A stretch of DNA of 64,000 nucleotides from Acetobacterium tundrae. Its GTDB lineage: Bacteria; Bacillota; Clostridia; Eubacteriales; Eubacteriaceae. Numbering within the stretch: the first letter of the stretch is position 1; each line of letters starts with the position of its first letter. The position numbers and the translations under genes were made by a program. Where the stretch lies: the NCBI RefSeq assembly GCF_008086615.1, contig NZ_RXYB01000004.1, positions 124,001-188,000 of the forward strand, given 5' to 3'. The notes below the pieces were generated by a model. The model saw only the letters and a program-made list of their open reading frames with translations, made no database searches and had not been told where the DNA came from. Below, in pieces: positions 45,808-54,003 of this stretch.

Positions 45808-45989
45808 AAGATCGTTTATTTGTTGTAGAAGGCATTTTATAATGGCTTTCCAGGAATCACCCTGGCAATTTATGAGAAAGAGCATTAGCAGTTGCTCCTT
45901 TTCATCGTTTTTATGATTATTGATATGACAATTTCCTTGCTGGCAGTGAAACGCTAGGATGAACGAATAAACAATATCCCGGCAAATAG

Positions 45990-46238
45990 ATGGAATTTTT
46001 TTATGATGTCCTAAAGGTTGATGCCGCCATTGCTGAAACAAAAAAAATGGACGGCATTTTCCATGTCAGGGTTTGGCTTAAAGAAGGGTATCTGCAGGTA
46101 GGTGAAGATATTATGGATGTTCTCATTGGTGGTGACATCCGACCGCATGTTATCGATGCGTTACAATTCCTGGTTGAATCGATTAAAACAACATGTGAAA
46201 CTGAAATCGAAAAAAGTAACATTAACCCGATATTTTAA
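45990..46238 (+). CDS. Hypothetical small protein
   Basis: An 82-residue frame (MEFFYDVLKVDAAIAETKKM; GYLQVGEDIMDVLIGGDIRP). Codon use looks real, but the ribosome site before the ATG is weak. Soluble, no Cys-rich motif. It lies alone between the GGDEF-EAL gene and the UroD-like gene. The family is not recognised. Confidence 0.45.
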   Translation: MEFFYDVLKVDAAIAETKKMDGIFHVRVWLKEGYLQVGEDIMDVLIGGDIRPHVIDALQFLVESIKTTCETEIEKSNINPIF

Positions 46239-46435
46239 AGCTAAATCAGTTAAAAGATGGAAGACTTGAAGTCGAAGCGGTCTAAATGATTACTTATATT
46301 TAAAATACCTAGTTTATACGAATCGGGGTGTCAGGATAACAAATTCTTCAGTCCTGATTACTGCGTCTTAATAATCGCATAAAAACGGCAATGTTATCGT
46401 AATCAAAGATTAAATATTAACCGGTAAAGTAAAGC

Positions 46436-46464
46436 TTGAAATTATTGAAAACTGGTGATATAAT
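46436..46464 (+). promoter_or_regulatory. Probable sigma-A promoter for the UroD-like gene
   Basis: -35 TTGAAA (46436-46441) and consensus -10 TATAAT (46459-46464) are exactly 17 bases apart, 67 bases before the start codon. No operator-like repeat is visible. The rest of the 290-base gap shows nothing else. Confidence 0.7.
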
Positions 46465-46531
46465 TGATTTTACAATAATTATACGCATATAAATTGTATG
46501 GCGGTATAATATCTTATAGGAGGAAATGTTT

Positions 46532-47542
46532 ATGCTAACTAAAAGACAGAATTTATTGGAAACGATTAAAGGCGGCAATCCTGACCGCTTTGTCAATCAG
46601 TATGAGGCTTTTGTGTGTACTGATGCAATTTACGGTATGATAATGGGAGATCCGATTTCAGGCCAGGGTGAGTTCCCGATGCCTGGTGGCCAGCCGGCAA
46701 AAAATGGTTGGGGAATTACCTTTGCGTGGCCGGAAGGAACTCCTGGAGCATTTCCATTGCATGATGCCGAACACAAAGTGCTTAAGGATATCACAAAATG
46801 GCGAGAATTTGTAAAAGCGCCCAAGACAGATTTTCCACCGGAAGCATGGGCACCGTTTATGCCGGCAATAGAAGCAATCGATCGTAACGAAGTTTTTGCA
46901 ACCGCATTTGTTGCCCCTGGTGTCTTTGAACAATGCCATCATTTAATGGGCATGGAAGATTGTCTGATGGGCTTCTATGAAGAACCGGAAGAAATGCATG
47001 CGCTTATCGATTATATCGTCGAATATGAATTGCGATATGCAGCGGAACTGGTCAAATATTATAAACCTGACTGTATCTTCCATCATGACGATTGGGGCAG
47101 CTCCTTGAATTCGTTCATGGCTCCAGAGATGTTTGAAGAATTTATTGTCCCTGCTTACAAAAAAATATATGGTTTCTATAAAGCCAACGGCGTCGAGCTG
47201 ATTGTTCATCATAGCGATTCTTACGCTGCGAATTTGGTACCGCTGATGATTGAAATGGGAATCGATATTTGGCAAGGCTGTATTTCGTCAAATAATGTTC
47301 CGAAACTCATTAAGAATTACGGTGGAAAGATTTCTTTTATGGGAGATATCGATAACTCACTGATTGATAACGAGGCTTGGACTCAAGAAAGTGTTGGCGC
47401 TGAAGTGCGAAAGGCCGTAAAACGATGCGGAAAACATTATTATATTCCGTGTATTACACAAGGCGGACCAGGCAGTGTATACCCTGGCGTTTACGAAGCG
47501 ATTACAACTGAACTTAATCAAATAAACAAGGAATTGCTTTAA
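46532..47542 (+). CDS. Uroporphyrinogen decarboxylase-like (MtaA/MtbA-type) protein
   Basis: A 336-residue TIM-barrel protein of the URO-D superfamily: TKRQNLLETIKGGNPDRF, HHDDWGSSLNSFMAPEMFEE, GVELIVHHSDSYAANLVPLM, GGKISFMGDIDNSLIDN. In anaerobes this group includes zinc-dependent methyltransferases that move methyl groups from corrinoid proteins to coenzyme M or tetrahydrofolate. The start at 46532 (third Met codon of MFM) is eight bases from AGGAGG. No corrinoid-protein gene is beside it, so the substrate is unknown; decarboxylation of uroporphyrinogen is unlikely. Confidence 0.82.
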   Translation: MLTKRQNLLETIKGGNPDRFVNQYEAFVCTDAIYGMIMGDPISGQGEFPMPGGQPAKNGWGITFAWPEGTPGAFPLHDAEHKVLKDITKWREFVKAPKTDFPPEAWAPFMPAIEAIDRNEVFATAFVAPGVFEQCHHLMGMEDCLMGFYEEPEEMHALIDYIVEYELRYAAELVKYYKPDCIFHHDDWGSSLNSFMAPEMFEEFIVPAYKKIYGFYKANGVELIVHHSDSYAANLVPLMIEMGIDIWQGCISSNNVPKLIKNYGGKISFMGDIDNSLIDNEAWTQESVGAEVRKAVKRCGKHYYIPCITQGGPGSVYPGVYEAITTELNQINKELL

Positions 47543-47596
47543 TTATCCAGTGTTGAAAAACGGTGGCCTAAAGAAATAAACCATTCATATGAACGC

Positions 47597-47626
47597 ATAG
47601 CCGGAGATTTGACTCCGGCTATTTTA
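47597..47626 (+). terminator. Intrinsic terminator
   Basis: ATAGCCGGAG (47597-47606), loop ATTTGA, CTCCGGCTAT (47613-47622) followed by TTT. It ends the UroD-like gene. Confidence 0.85.
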
Positions 47627-47924
47627 ACGAACAGGCACCGTTTCAACCGTTATGTTTTAACTGGACATCTCCAATTTTCAAAAATGCTATGGAGTGTTTT
47701 AACACTATAAAAGTGTAAGTGTTGTACATATCATTAGTGTTATCACATTTGCACTTATTTATTTGTGCATTAAATCCTGTTCCTGGTGGCAATCAAATGA
47801 TACAATATTTCATAAAGTGATCGATATAGGGACTATTTTGTGATCAGTGAAAAAGTCTGTCTCACTTTGATAATTTTTATAAAAAAAAAAGGCTGTGCAA
47901 AGCCATTGGAAACAGAGGAGTTTA

Positions 47925-49592
47925 ATGGGAGTATTATTTTTTGTATGCATTGGAATCATCGGGATGATTGTTTTTAGTCTGATCTCCGGCCGAAGAGCCA
48001 GAGTTATCTTTCGGCAATGTTTAATGAATGAGTTTGGAAAAGCACCAACCAGTTTTAATCCCGATATTTGGGGAAGTGTTTCCGATTATTGGGATCGAAA
48101 ACTCAAATACGACAAGATCGATGTCGCCATCGATGAACTGACCTGGAGCGATTTGGATATGGATGATATCTTTAAACGTCTGGACACCTGTTTAACCTCA
48201 GTTGGTGATGAGGTGTTGTATGCAACGCTTCATGAGCCAAAATGGCAAGAAGAACCACTTAAAGAGCGAGAAAAGCTTATCAATTTTTTCGCTGACAATC
48301 CCAAAGAACGGTTGGAAATTCAAATGATTCTGTCAAAATTGGGCAAAGCAAGTTACAACGATGTTTCGGCACTTATTTTTGAAAGTCAAATAAAAGCACT
48401 TAAGAATCCGAGGGTCTATACAATTCTGGCTATTATTCCTTTGCTTTGTCTTGGAATCTGTTTGTTTAATCTATCAATCGGTCTGATAGGCCTGATTCTT
48501 TCTGTCATTATTAATGGGGTGGTCTATTATTATTTTAAAAAAGAAATAGCCAAAAACCTCTTGACCATTCATTATTTATCAGCCATGCTCCGATGTTGCA
48601 ACAGACTTTTGCCGTATCAGACAACGGACGGACTCAGCGGTTTAATTGAGCAAATTCGACAAGACAATATCCCCTTTAAAGCCCTTGCCGGAAAACTTTC
48701 AGGAGTTATGATGGGAGGCACATCCGATATTGATATACTGCTGGACTATTTAAAAATTATAACCCTCTACGACTTCAGAACTTATAATAAAGCCATTGCC
48801 CTGGTGTCAAAAAATAAAGAAGCCTTTCATCGTATCTATCAGAACATCGGAGAACTGGATCTTTCGATCACTTTGGCATCATTTCGAAAAAGTCTTCCCG
48901 GCACCGTTAATCCGTCTTTTACCGCTGAATTTGAAGTGGTTGCTGCTGATTTATATCACCCCTTATTGAAAACACCCATAGCGAATGATATTGAACTTCT
49001 GAAGAACAGCCTTGTTACTGGGTCTAACGCTTCTGGAAAATCAACATTTGTCAAGGCTTTGGCAGTCAACAGTATTTTTGCCCAAACCATTTACACCTGC
49101 ACAGCCAGCCGTTTTTCGCTTTCCCATTGTCTGCCGATTACCGCCATGGCAGTGAAAGATGATATTCTTGCCGGGGATAGTTATTTTATGGCTGAAATCA
49201 AATCTTTGAAGCGAACCATCGATCAGGTAAGCAGCTTACCCTGCCTGTGCTTTATTGATGAAATATTAAAAGGCACCAATACCATCGAGCGAATTGCCGC
49301 TTCCGCAGCAATTCTGGATTATTTAGACCGGGAAAATTGTCTTTGTCTGATAGCCACACATGACATTGAGCTCACCAGTGTTTTGGCAAAAAGCTATGAT
49401 AATTATCATTTCCAGGAGACGATTACGGATGAAACGATTCTGTTTGATTACAAGTTACATACCGGCCCGGCTCATACAAAGAATGCCATTGCGTTATTAA
49501 ACTATTTAGAATTTGATCCGGAAATTATCGCGAATGCCAATATTTTGGTGGATACGTTTATAGAAACCGAAAAATGGCCGTTGATTTCATAA
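47925..49592 (+). CDS. Membrane-anchored MutS-related ATPase
   Basis: A 555-residue protein. An N-terminal helix (residues ~2-22), a MutS core-like helical region (~90-320) interrupted by two membrane helices (~175-215, IIPLLCLGICLFNLSIGLIG), and a C-terminal MutS domain V ATPase: Walker A VTGSNASGKSTFVKAL, Walker B LCFIDEILKGTNTIER, and switch IATHD. There is no mismatch-reading or Smr nuclease domain, so classical mismatch repair is unlikely. A family of unknown function. The ATG at 47925 follows GAGGAG; the 300 bases upstream show only short AACACT/AGTGT repeats. Confidence 0.82.
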   Translation: MGVLFFVCIGIIGMIVFSLISGRRARVIFRQCLMNEFGKAPTSFNPDIWGSVSDYWDRKLKYDKIDVAIDELTWSDLDMDDIFKRLDTCLTSVGDEVLYATLHEPKWQEEPLKEREKLINFFADNPKERLEIQMILSKLGKASYNDVSALIFESQIKALKNPRVYTILAIIPLLCLGICLFNLSIGLIGLILSVIINGVVYYYFKKEIAKNLLTIHYLSAMLRCCNRLLPYQTTDGLSGLIEQIRQDNIPFKALAGKLSGVMMGGTSDIDILLDYLKIITLYDFRTYNKAIALVSKNKEAFHRIYQNIGELDLSITLASFRKSLPGTVNPSFTAEFEVVAADLYHPLLKTPIANDIELLKNSLVTGSNASGKSTFVKALAVNSIFAQTIYTCTASRFSLSHCLPITAMAVKDDILAGDSYFMAEIKSLKRTIDQVSSLPCLCFIDEILKGTNTIERIAASAAILDYLDRENCLCLIATHDIELTSVLAKSYDNYHFQETITDETILFDYKLHTGPAHTKNAIALLNYLEFDPEIIANANILVDTFIETEKWPLIS

Positions 49593-49610
49593 GGAAGCTT
49601 CTTAATCGCA

Positions 49611-49653
49611 AAATGACCGGCCAGATTCCAGTTGAGGATTGGCGCGGTCATTT
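49611..49653. terminator. Probable bidirectional terminator
   Basis: AATGACCGGCCA pairs with TGGCGCGGTCATT across a 16-base loop with one mismatch, between convergent genes at 47925 and 49682. Confidence 0.6.
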
Positions 49654-49681
49654 AAGTAAGTAAATAAACGGTCTCATCTTT

Positions 49682-50440
49682 TTAACGATTGAAAAATTGC
49701 TCGGCTTTTTCCACCCATTCTTCGGGATGATAAGCACTGATTTCTGAATGACGATAACCCGGCAATTCGATTAATTGACATTTTTCAACATAGCTTTGGA
49801 ATAGCAACCCGGACTGTTTAATGCACTTCATTTCCTTGCTGCCGTACCAGTAGATGATATCGGCCTGGCTGTCTTTTAAGCTGTCTTTCAGTTGATAACA
49901 ATAGTAGGTTTCAAAAACCCGATTCATGGTCGCAATTTTAACAGCCGGGAGATCCCTTAAATATAACGCTGTAATTTCATCGGGTAAATGCATTTGTTTG
50001 GGAAGCTTCGTTAGCGCCCACTGATTGAATTTTTTTGAAAACAACCATTTGCCAAAAAGTTTATAGACAAATCGACTGTATGTCAAAAGACCGGGTTGCG
50101 GAATGCACAGGCCGCTTTCGATAATTGCCTTTTCGGCAAGTTCCGCTCGTCTGGATAAGAGTTCAATGGCAATCTGTCCGCCCAGAGAAACCCCGCTGAG
50201 GGCAAAAAGTTTGCCACTACAGTTATGATCAATATAATCCAGTAATTGATCAGCAGCTTTTTCGGTCGAGATATAGGGGACCTCGGCTTCTTCACCGTGT
50301 CCGTCTATTACCGGTAAGATCACATGGTATTTATTTTGCAATAATCGGGCTTCTTGTAAATAAAGCCAATAGGACCAACCCGCACCGTGAATGAGCATGA
50401 TTGATGGTGATTTTTCATCCCCATATTCGTAGAATTTCAT
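49682..50440 (-). CDS. Alpha/beta hydrolase
   Basis: A 252-residue hydrolase: oxyanion region IMLIHGAGWSYWLYL, nucleophile in LFALSGVSLGGQIAIELL (G-V-S-L-G), acid in IIYWYGSKEMKCI and His in YRHSEISAYHPEEW. The ATG at 50440 is about nine bases from AAAGG; an ATG three codons earlier is too close. It lies 24 bases after the TetR gene at 50465 and is almost certainly repressed by it. Substrate unknown; esterase or haloperoxidase-like. Confidence 0.85.
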   Translation of the reverse strand: MKFYEYGDEKSPSIMLIHGAGWSYWLYLQEARLLQNKYHVILPVIDGHGEEAEVPYISTEKAADQLLDYIDHNCSGKLFALSGVSLGGQIAIELLSRRAELAEKAIIESGLCIPQPGLLTYSRFVYKLFGKWLFSKKFNQWALTKLPKQMHLPDEITALYLRDLPAVKIATMNRVFETYYCYQLKDSLKDSQADIIYWYGSKEMKCIKQSGLLFQSYVEKCQLIELPGYRHSEISAYHPEEWVEKAEQFFNR

Positions 50441-50464
50441 AATAGTCATTCCTTTCTGTCTTTT

Positions 50465-51049
50465 TCAAATAAAAAGCTCATCCAGCATATTTTCGATCAT
50501 CTGAAGGATCATTTTCGCAATCCCGGCTGCCACCAGGATGTCTTTATTTTGGAGGGTAAGATTCATGATCTGAATCCAGTTAATGACTGCATCCAGATCA
50601 TAATTCTCTTTTTTTTCTCGTGCATGGAGTAAATTTTGCTCCATTTCCGCTTTGATATCTGTCATTCTATGAAAGCAATCACGGGGAAGTCTTGTATATA
50701 AGTTCTGTAGATCTTCTCTGGTGATGAAACGATAGACATTATCCTCATCTTTCAAAAACATACGACTGTATAATTCGCCTAAATCATTTCGTTCAAGATA
50801 TCCCTTTGATTGAATGATTTTTTCAAGCTGCTGATTTGTTCTTTTCTGGTATACGTCGGCAAGTTCATAAACGAGCATTTCTTTTGAACTGAAAAAATTG
50901 TAAAATGTGCCTTGGGCAATTCCCACTTTTTTTGTAAGCTCTTGAATATTCATTCGTTTTAAACCATTTTGTTTGATTAATTCCAATCCAACCAGCATCA
51001 GTTGATTTCTTATTTCTTGTCGCTTCTCGTTTGAATAAATTTTTGGCAC
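50465..51049 (-). CDS. TetR-family regulator
   Basis: A 194-residue regulator. Helix-turn-helix IQELTKKVGIAQGTFYNFFS near residue 40, then a variable ligand domain. The start is GTG at 51049 with GGGAGG eight bases upstream. It is first in an operon with the hydrolase at 49682, and a 16-bp-arm palindrome lies immediately upstream. It should repress its own operon. The ligand is unknown. Confidence 0.88.
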   Translation of the reverse strand: MPKIYSNEKRQEIRNQLMLVGLELIKQNGLKRMNIQELTKKVGIAQGTFYNFFSSKEMLVYELADVYQKRTNQQLEKIIQSKGYLERNDLGELYSRMFLKDEDNVYRFITREDLQNLYTRLPRDCFHRMTDIKAEMEQNLLHAREKKENYDLDAVINWIQIMNLTLQNKDILVAAGIAKMILQMIENMLDELFI

Positions 51050-51062
51050 GCAGCTACCTCCC

Positions 51063-51099
51063 AATAATATGAATATATTTATTATATATTCATATTATT
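51063..51099 (-). promoter_or_regulatory. Palindromic operator of the TetR/hydrolase operon
   Basis: AATAATATGAATATAT (51063-51078), loop TTATT, ATATATTCATATTATT (51084-51099): perfect 16-bp arms. A minus-strand TATAAT lies in its centre (51081-51086), so repressor binding would cover the promoter. It is 13 bases upstream of the GTG start. Confidence 0.75.
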
Positions 51100-51157
51100 C
51101 AGTATAGTCCAGAAGTTTCCTTTTGTCAAGCCAGCCTATAAATCGACTTTGAGTCAG

Positions 51158-51379
51158 TTATGCAACTACCTGGGCTTGGATACAAATGGTATCACCTGGT
51201 GTTCTAAATTCTATCTGCTCTGAAACCTTGAAATCGAGTTCGGCCGCCTTCAAAATCTCAATGAAAGCACTAATATACTTCTCGGTTTCAAAACTCAGTA
51301 AAAAATCAACCGTGATGTTTTCTCCCACCGATAGCATGTTTATAACCAGTCCGGTTGTTCCACTGCTGTACATATGCAT
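51158..51379 (-). pseudogene. Orphan C-terminal fragment
   Basis: A 73-codon frame (SSGTTGLVINMLSVGENITV; DFLLSFETEKYISAFIEILK; EFRTPGDTICIQAQVVA). It looks like the end of a larger protein: the frame extends a little upstream (FQLGECEHHIDS) to a stop, and there is no ribosome site. The pattern vaguely recalls condensation-type acyltransferase C-termini; that is a weak guess. About 270 empty bases follow to 51652. Confidence 0.35.
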
Positions 51380-51651
51380 GGAGTCAATATGGTGTTCGCA
51401 TTCGCCCAGCTGGAACTATCCCATATAACTGTATAATAAACTGGATATGTTTAATAACATTAATGTTCCGTTAAAAATTTGTTAAAGTAAGCATTTTTAG
51501 AAAACAGAGTAAAAAAATAACCCCAGATGGTATGATTTTATAATTAAAAACCAATCAAACAGGGATTATTTCATAGACATTAAGGATAAAACGGCATTTA
51601 ATACCGGATAGATTTGAGTGAATAGAACAGACTAATCTGCTTAGAAACAGA

Positions 51652-52266
51652 TTAAATGGCTAGAATTTTTCTCATATGGATAACCTTGGAAAAACCTGAA
51701 TTAGAAGTGAATAAGCTGGTATCTTCAACGTCTACAACAGCGAAACCAACTCTTTCATATAGCTTTTGTGCGTTAGAATTTGTATCAACGACCTCAAGGA
51801 AAACACATTTTCGATTAATTGATCTTGCAAAATCAATCGTGGCATTTAATAGCTTTGTTCCAACCCCCATACCACGGGCGTTGCTTGATACAACGATGGG
51901 ATCAATGTGTACTTCGTGCTCGATTCGATTGTTGTGGAGCAGACGATAAATACCATAGGCAAGAAAACGCCAGGTAGCACCAAAAAGACCGAAAACTTTT
52001 GAAAGTGAAGAGAATTTAAAATTGACAAAAAGGCCATCGCCGGTTTCAAGACCAATAAATCCCAAAAGGCTGTTCTCGCTTAATGCATAGAGTCCTTTTT
52101 TATAATTAATACACTCCCGTAGTACCGCCACCGCCTGGGTTTCGTTTTTAGCAAACAACCATAATGTGCTGAACTTTTTTTCAAAAGCGCTATAAAAGAG
52201 TTTTGCCACCTCGGTTTTTTGATCTTCGTTAATTGATTTTGTGATTTCAATATTAAACTTTGCCAT
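51652..52266 (-). CDS. GNAT acetyltransferase
   Basis: A 204-residue GNAT: DPIVVSSNARGMGVGTKLLN is the acetyl-CoA loop, followed by FLEVVDTNSNAQKLYERVGF. The N-terminal ~70 residues (KVAKLFYSAFEKKF-like) are typical. Small-molecule or protein acetyltransferase; substrate unknown. The ribosome site is AAAGGAG. Monocistronic. Confidence 0.85.
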   Translation of the reverse strand: MAKFNIEITKSINEDQKTEVAKLFYSAFEKKFSTLWLFAKNETQAVAVLRECINYKKGLYALSENSLLGFIGLETGDGLFVNFKFSSLSKVFGLFGATWRFLAYGIYRLLHNNRIEHEVHIDPIVVSSNARGMGVGTKLLNATIDFARSINRKCVFLEVVDTNSNAQKLYERVGFAVVDVEDTSLFTSNSGFSKVIHMRKILAI

Positions 52267-52380
52267 AAGAAAATACTCCTTTTAATTTAATAGCATATCA
52301 GATGATTGCGAAACGGACCGCAAAGTGAATAACCCTTTGATAAGTACCGATCACATCGCTTCCTGATAAAAGACAAGATA

Positions 52381-52947
52381 TTATTTTATTTCTGAAAAAC
52401 CCGATAAAACGGTATTTAACAATAAATCAGTCGCATCATTTTTGGCAAGATTTCCAGCTTGAATATCCTGCCATGTCATAAATAATAAGCTGTAGATTAC
52501 GTTTAGTATCCATCGGCTAGGGTAATCCTTTTTAAGATAACCATTATGTTGCCAAGCTTCAATGGCATCTAGAATCGGACGTTTCAGATGGGTTTCACCA
52601 GCTACGATGGTCGGATTTTCATCAACAGAAGCTGCCGTGCCGAGAAAATAGATTTTATTGCCAAGTGGTATGAGGGCATCAAAGAGTCGTTTAAGAGAAG
52701 TCTTCATGTCATCGGGATCAATGATGAGCGAAGCAAAAGTTTCCTCGACTAGATGAATGGCATTTAGTGCTAGTTCATCCAGAAGGGCTTCCCGGGAGAC
52801 AAAGTGACGATGCAATGTGGCAATGCCGATTTTCGAATAATCGGCAATCGCTTGCAACGTTGCTGTTGGTTTTAAAGCTAACAATTCAGTAGCCGAATTT
52901 AAAATGGCTTGGTGTTTGATGTCTTTCATGGTTAAAGTTGTATTCAT
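52381..52947 (-). CDS. TetR-family regulator
   Basis: A 188-residue regulator with a helix-turn-helix LQAIADYSKIGIATLHRHFV at ~35-54. GGAGG precedes the ATG at spacing 4-5. A 58-base palindrome with 26-bp perfect arms lies directly upstream and carries a minus-strand TATAAT in its loop. It stands alone in its transcript, so it may control only itself or a distant gene. Confidence 0.88.
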   Translation of the reverse strand: MNTTLTMKDIKHQAILNSATELLALKPTATLQAIADYSKIGIATLHRHFVSREALLDELALNAIHLVEETFASLIIDPDDMKTSLKRLFDALIPLGNKIYFLGTAASVDENPTIVAGETHLKRPILDAIEAWQHNGYLKKDYPSRWILNVIYSLLFMTWQDIQAGNLAKNDATDLLLNTVLSGFSEIK

Positions 52948-52956
52948 AAGGCCTCC

Positions 52957-53014
52957 AAAGATATACTCATATCAAATGATAGATTATACTATCATTTGAT
53001 ATGAGTATATCTTT
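52957..53014 (-). promoter_or_regulatory. Very long TetR operator palindrome
   Basis: Perfect 26-bp arms (52957-52982 and 52989-53014) around the loop ATTATA; the core is ATATCAAATGATAG. On the minus strand the loop reads TATAAT, a perfect -10. No good -35 is visible at 17 bases. It lies nine bases before the TetR start. Confidence 0.85.
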
Positions 53015-53297
53015 TTCATGTCGAATAGTCAATAGTCTTAAGAAAAATTAAACGATCCTAAAGCTTTTTTAATTCTATAAAACTTAGTTTGCGTTAATAA
53101 ATAAAGTCCAAATTGCAGGGGAATTTGGAGTATGATGAGAATTTCAACAGTTGACACTACGTGAGATAACAAAGCAAAATGAAGGAGTAAAGCTGAAAAG
53201 AAATGATTGATTTATTTTTGAAGACTATGAATTTACGGTCTTGAATTGCGACCAGAAAAGAGTCATAAAAGTACGGATTAAGAAAATAAAAAAAATA
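53015..53297. other. Intergenic region
   Basis: About 280 bases with no gene. A readable stretch, FIFEDYEFTVLNCDQKRVIK (~53210-53300), without a start or ribosome site, may be decayed coding DNA. Confidence 0.3.
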
Positions 53298-53348
53298 TTG
53301 ACAGGCTAGTGAACACTAGCTATACTATAGCTAGTGTTCACTAGCCTG
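53298..53348 (+). promoter_or_regulatory. Promoter with tandem TetR operators
   Basis: Consensus -35 TTGACA (53298-53303) and -10 TATACT (53321-53326), 17 bases apart. A 47-base perfect palindrome (53302-53348, 23-bp arms, one central base) covers it. Each arm itself contains a 16-bp palindrome, GCTAGTGAACACTAGC and GCTAGTGTTCACTAGC. Thus two operators flank the -10 box, an unusually tight repressor design. Confidence 0.9.
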
Positions 53349-53367
53349 CTTTTGTTAAGGAGATAAG

Positions 53368-54003
53368 ATGACAAAACGCAATACCAGAGAAATAATTTTA
53401 GAAGAAGCACTGAATCTATTTTCTGTAAAAGGATATGAAAGTGTAACAGTAAAAGAAATTGCCCATGCAGTGGGAATTAAAGACAGTTCACTTTATAAAC
53501 ATTTTGGGAGCAAACAGGCAATTTATGATACATTGCTGGAGTGGATGAATCAAAAATTTGAAGAAACAGTGACATTTTACCGATTGCCCCAGGGAGAAAT
53601 AGAGAATGTCGCCCGTGAGTATGGCCGGAATGATCTGGTCTGGCTTAAAAAAGCCTGTGAGGCAGTGTTCTTGTTTTTTTTAAAAGATCCCCAGGCATCA
53701 AAATTTCGCAAAATGTTAACCATTGAGCAGTACAAAAATGATGATGCCGCCAAAACCTTAGGCAATTGGTTTTTCGATGATGCCATCAAGTTTCAGACTG
53801 ATTTATTTAGCGAGATGATGCGTCAGGGAACTTTCCGGGAAGGACCACCAACTATTATTGCCTTACAGTTTTATGGCCCTTTCTATACTCTGCTATGTCA
53901 ATATGACAGTATGCCGGAAAAAGAAGCGGAAGCACTCGGAATTCTTAAGGCCCATATTGAGCAATTTGCTTTGATTTATCAAATTAGAAAAGAGGAAAAC
54001 TGA
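53368..54003 (+). CDS. TetR-family regulator of the radical SAM operon
   Basis: A 211-residue regulator. Helix-turn-helix TVKEIAHAVGIKDSSLYKHF at ~27-46; ligand domain rich in aromatic residues (LQFYGPFYTLLCQYDS). AAGGAGA precedes the ATG. Its stop overlaps the radical SAM start (TGATG). It should repress its own operon through the tandem operators upstream. The inducer is unknown. Confidence 0.92.
   Translation: MTKRNTREIILEEALNLFSVKGYESVTVKEIAHAVGIKDSSLYKHFGSKQAIYDTLLEWMNQKFEETVTFYRLPQGEIENVAREYGRNDLVWLKKACEAVFLFFLKDPQASKFRKMLTIEQYKNDDAAKTLGNWFFDDAIKFQTDLFSEMMRQGTFREGPPTIIALQFYGPFYTLLCQYDSMPEKEAEALGILKAHIEQFALIYQIRKEEN

Noticed and set aside
47885-47925. Possible c-di-GMP (GEMM) riboswitch, because of GTGCAAAGCC
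   Set aside because: The rest of the aptamer (paired stems and second conserved block) is absent and the distance to the start codon is too short.
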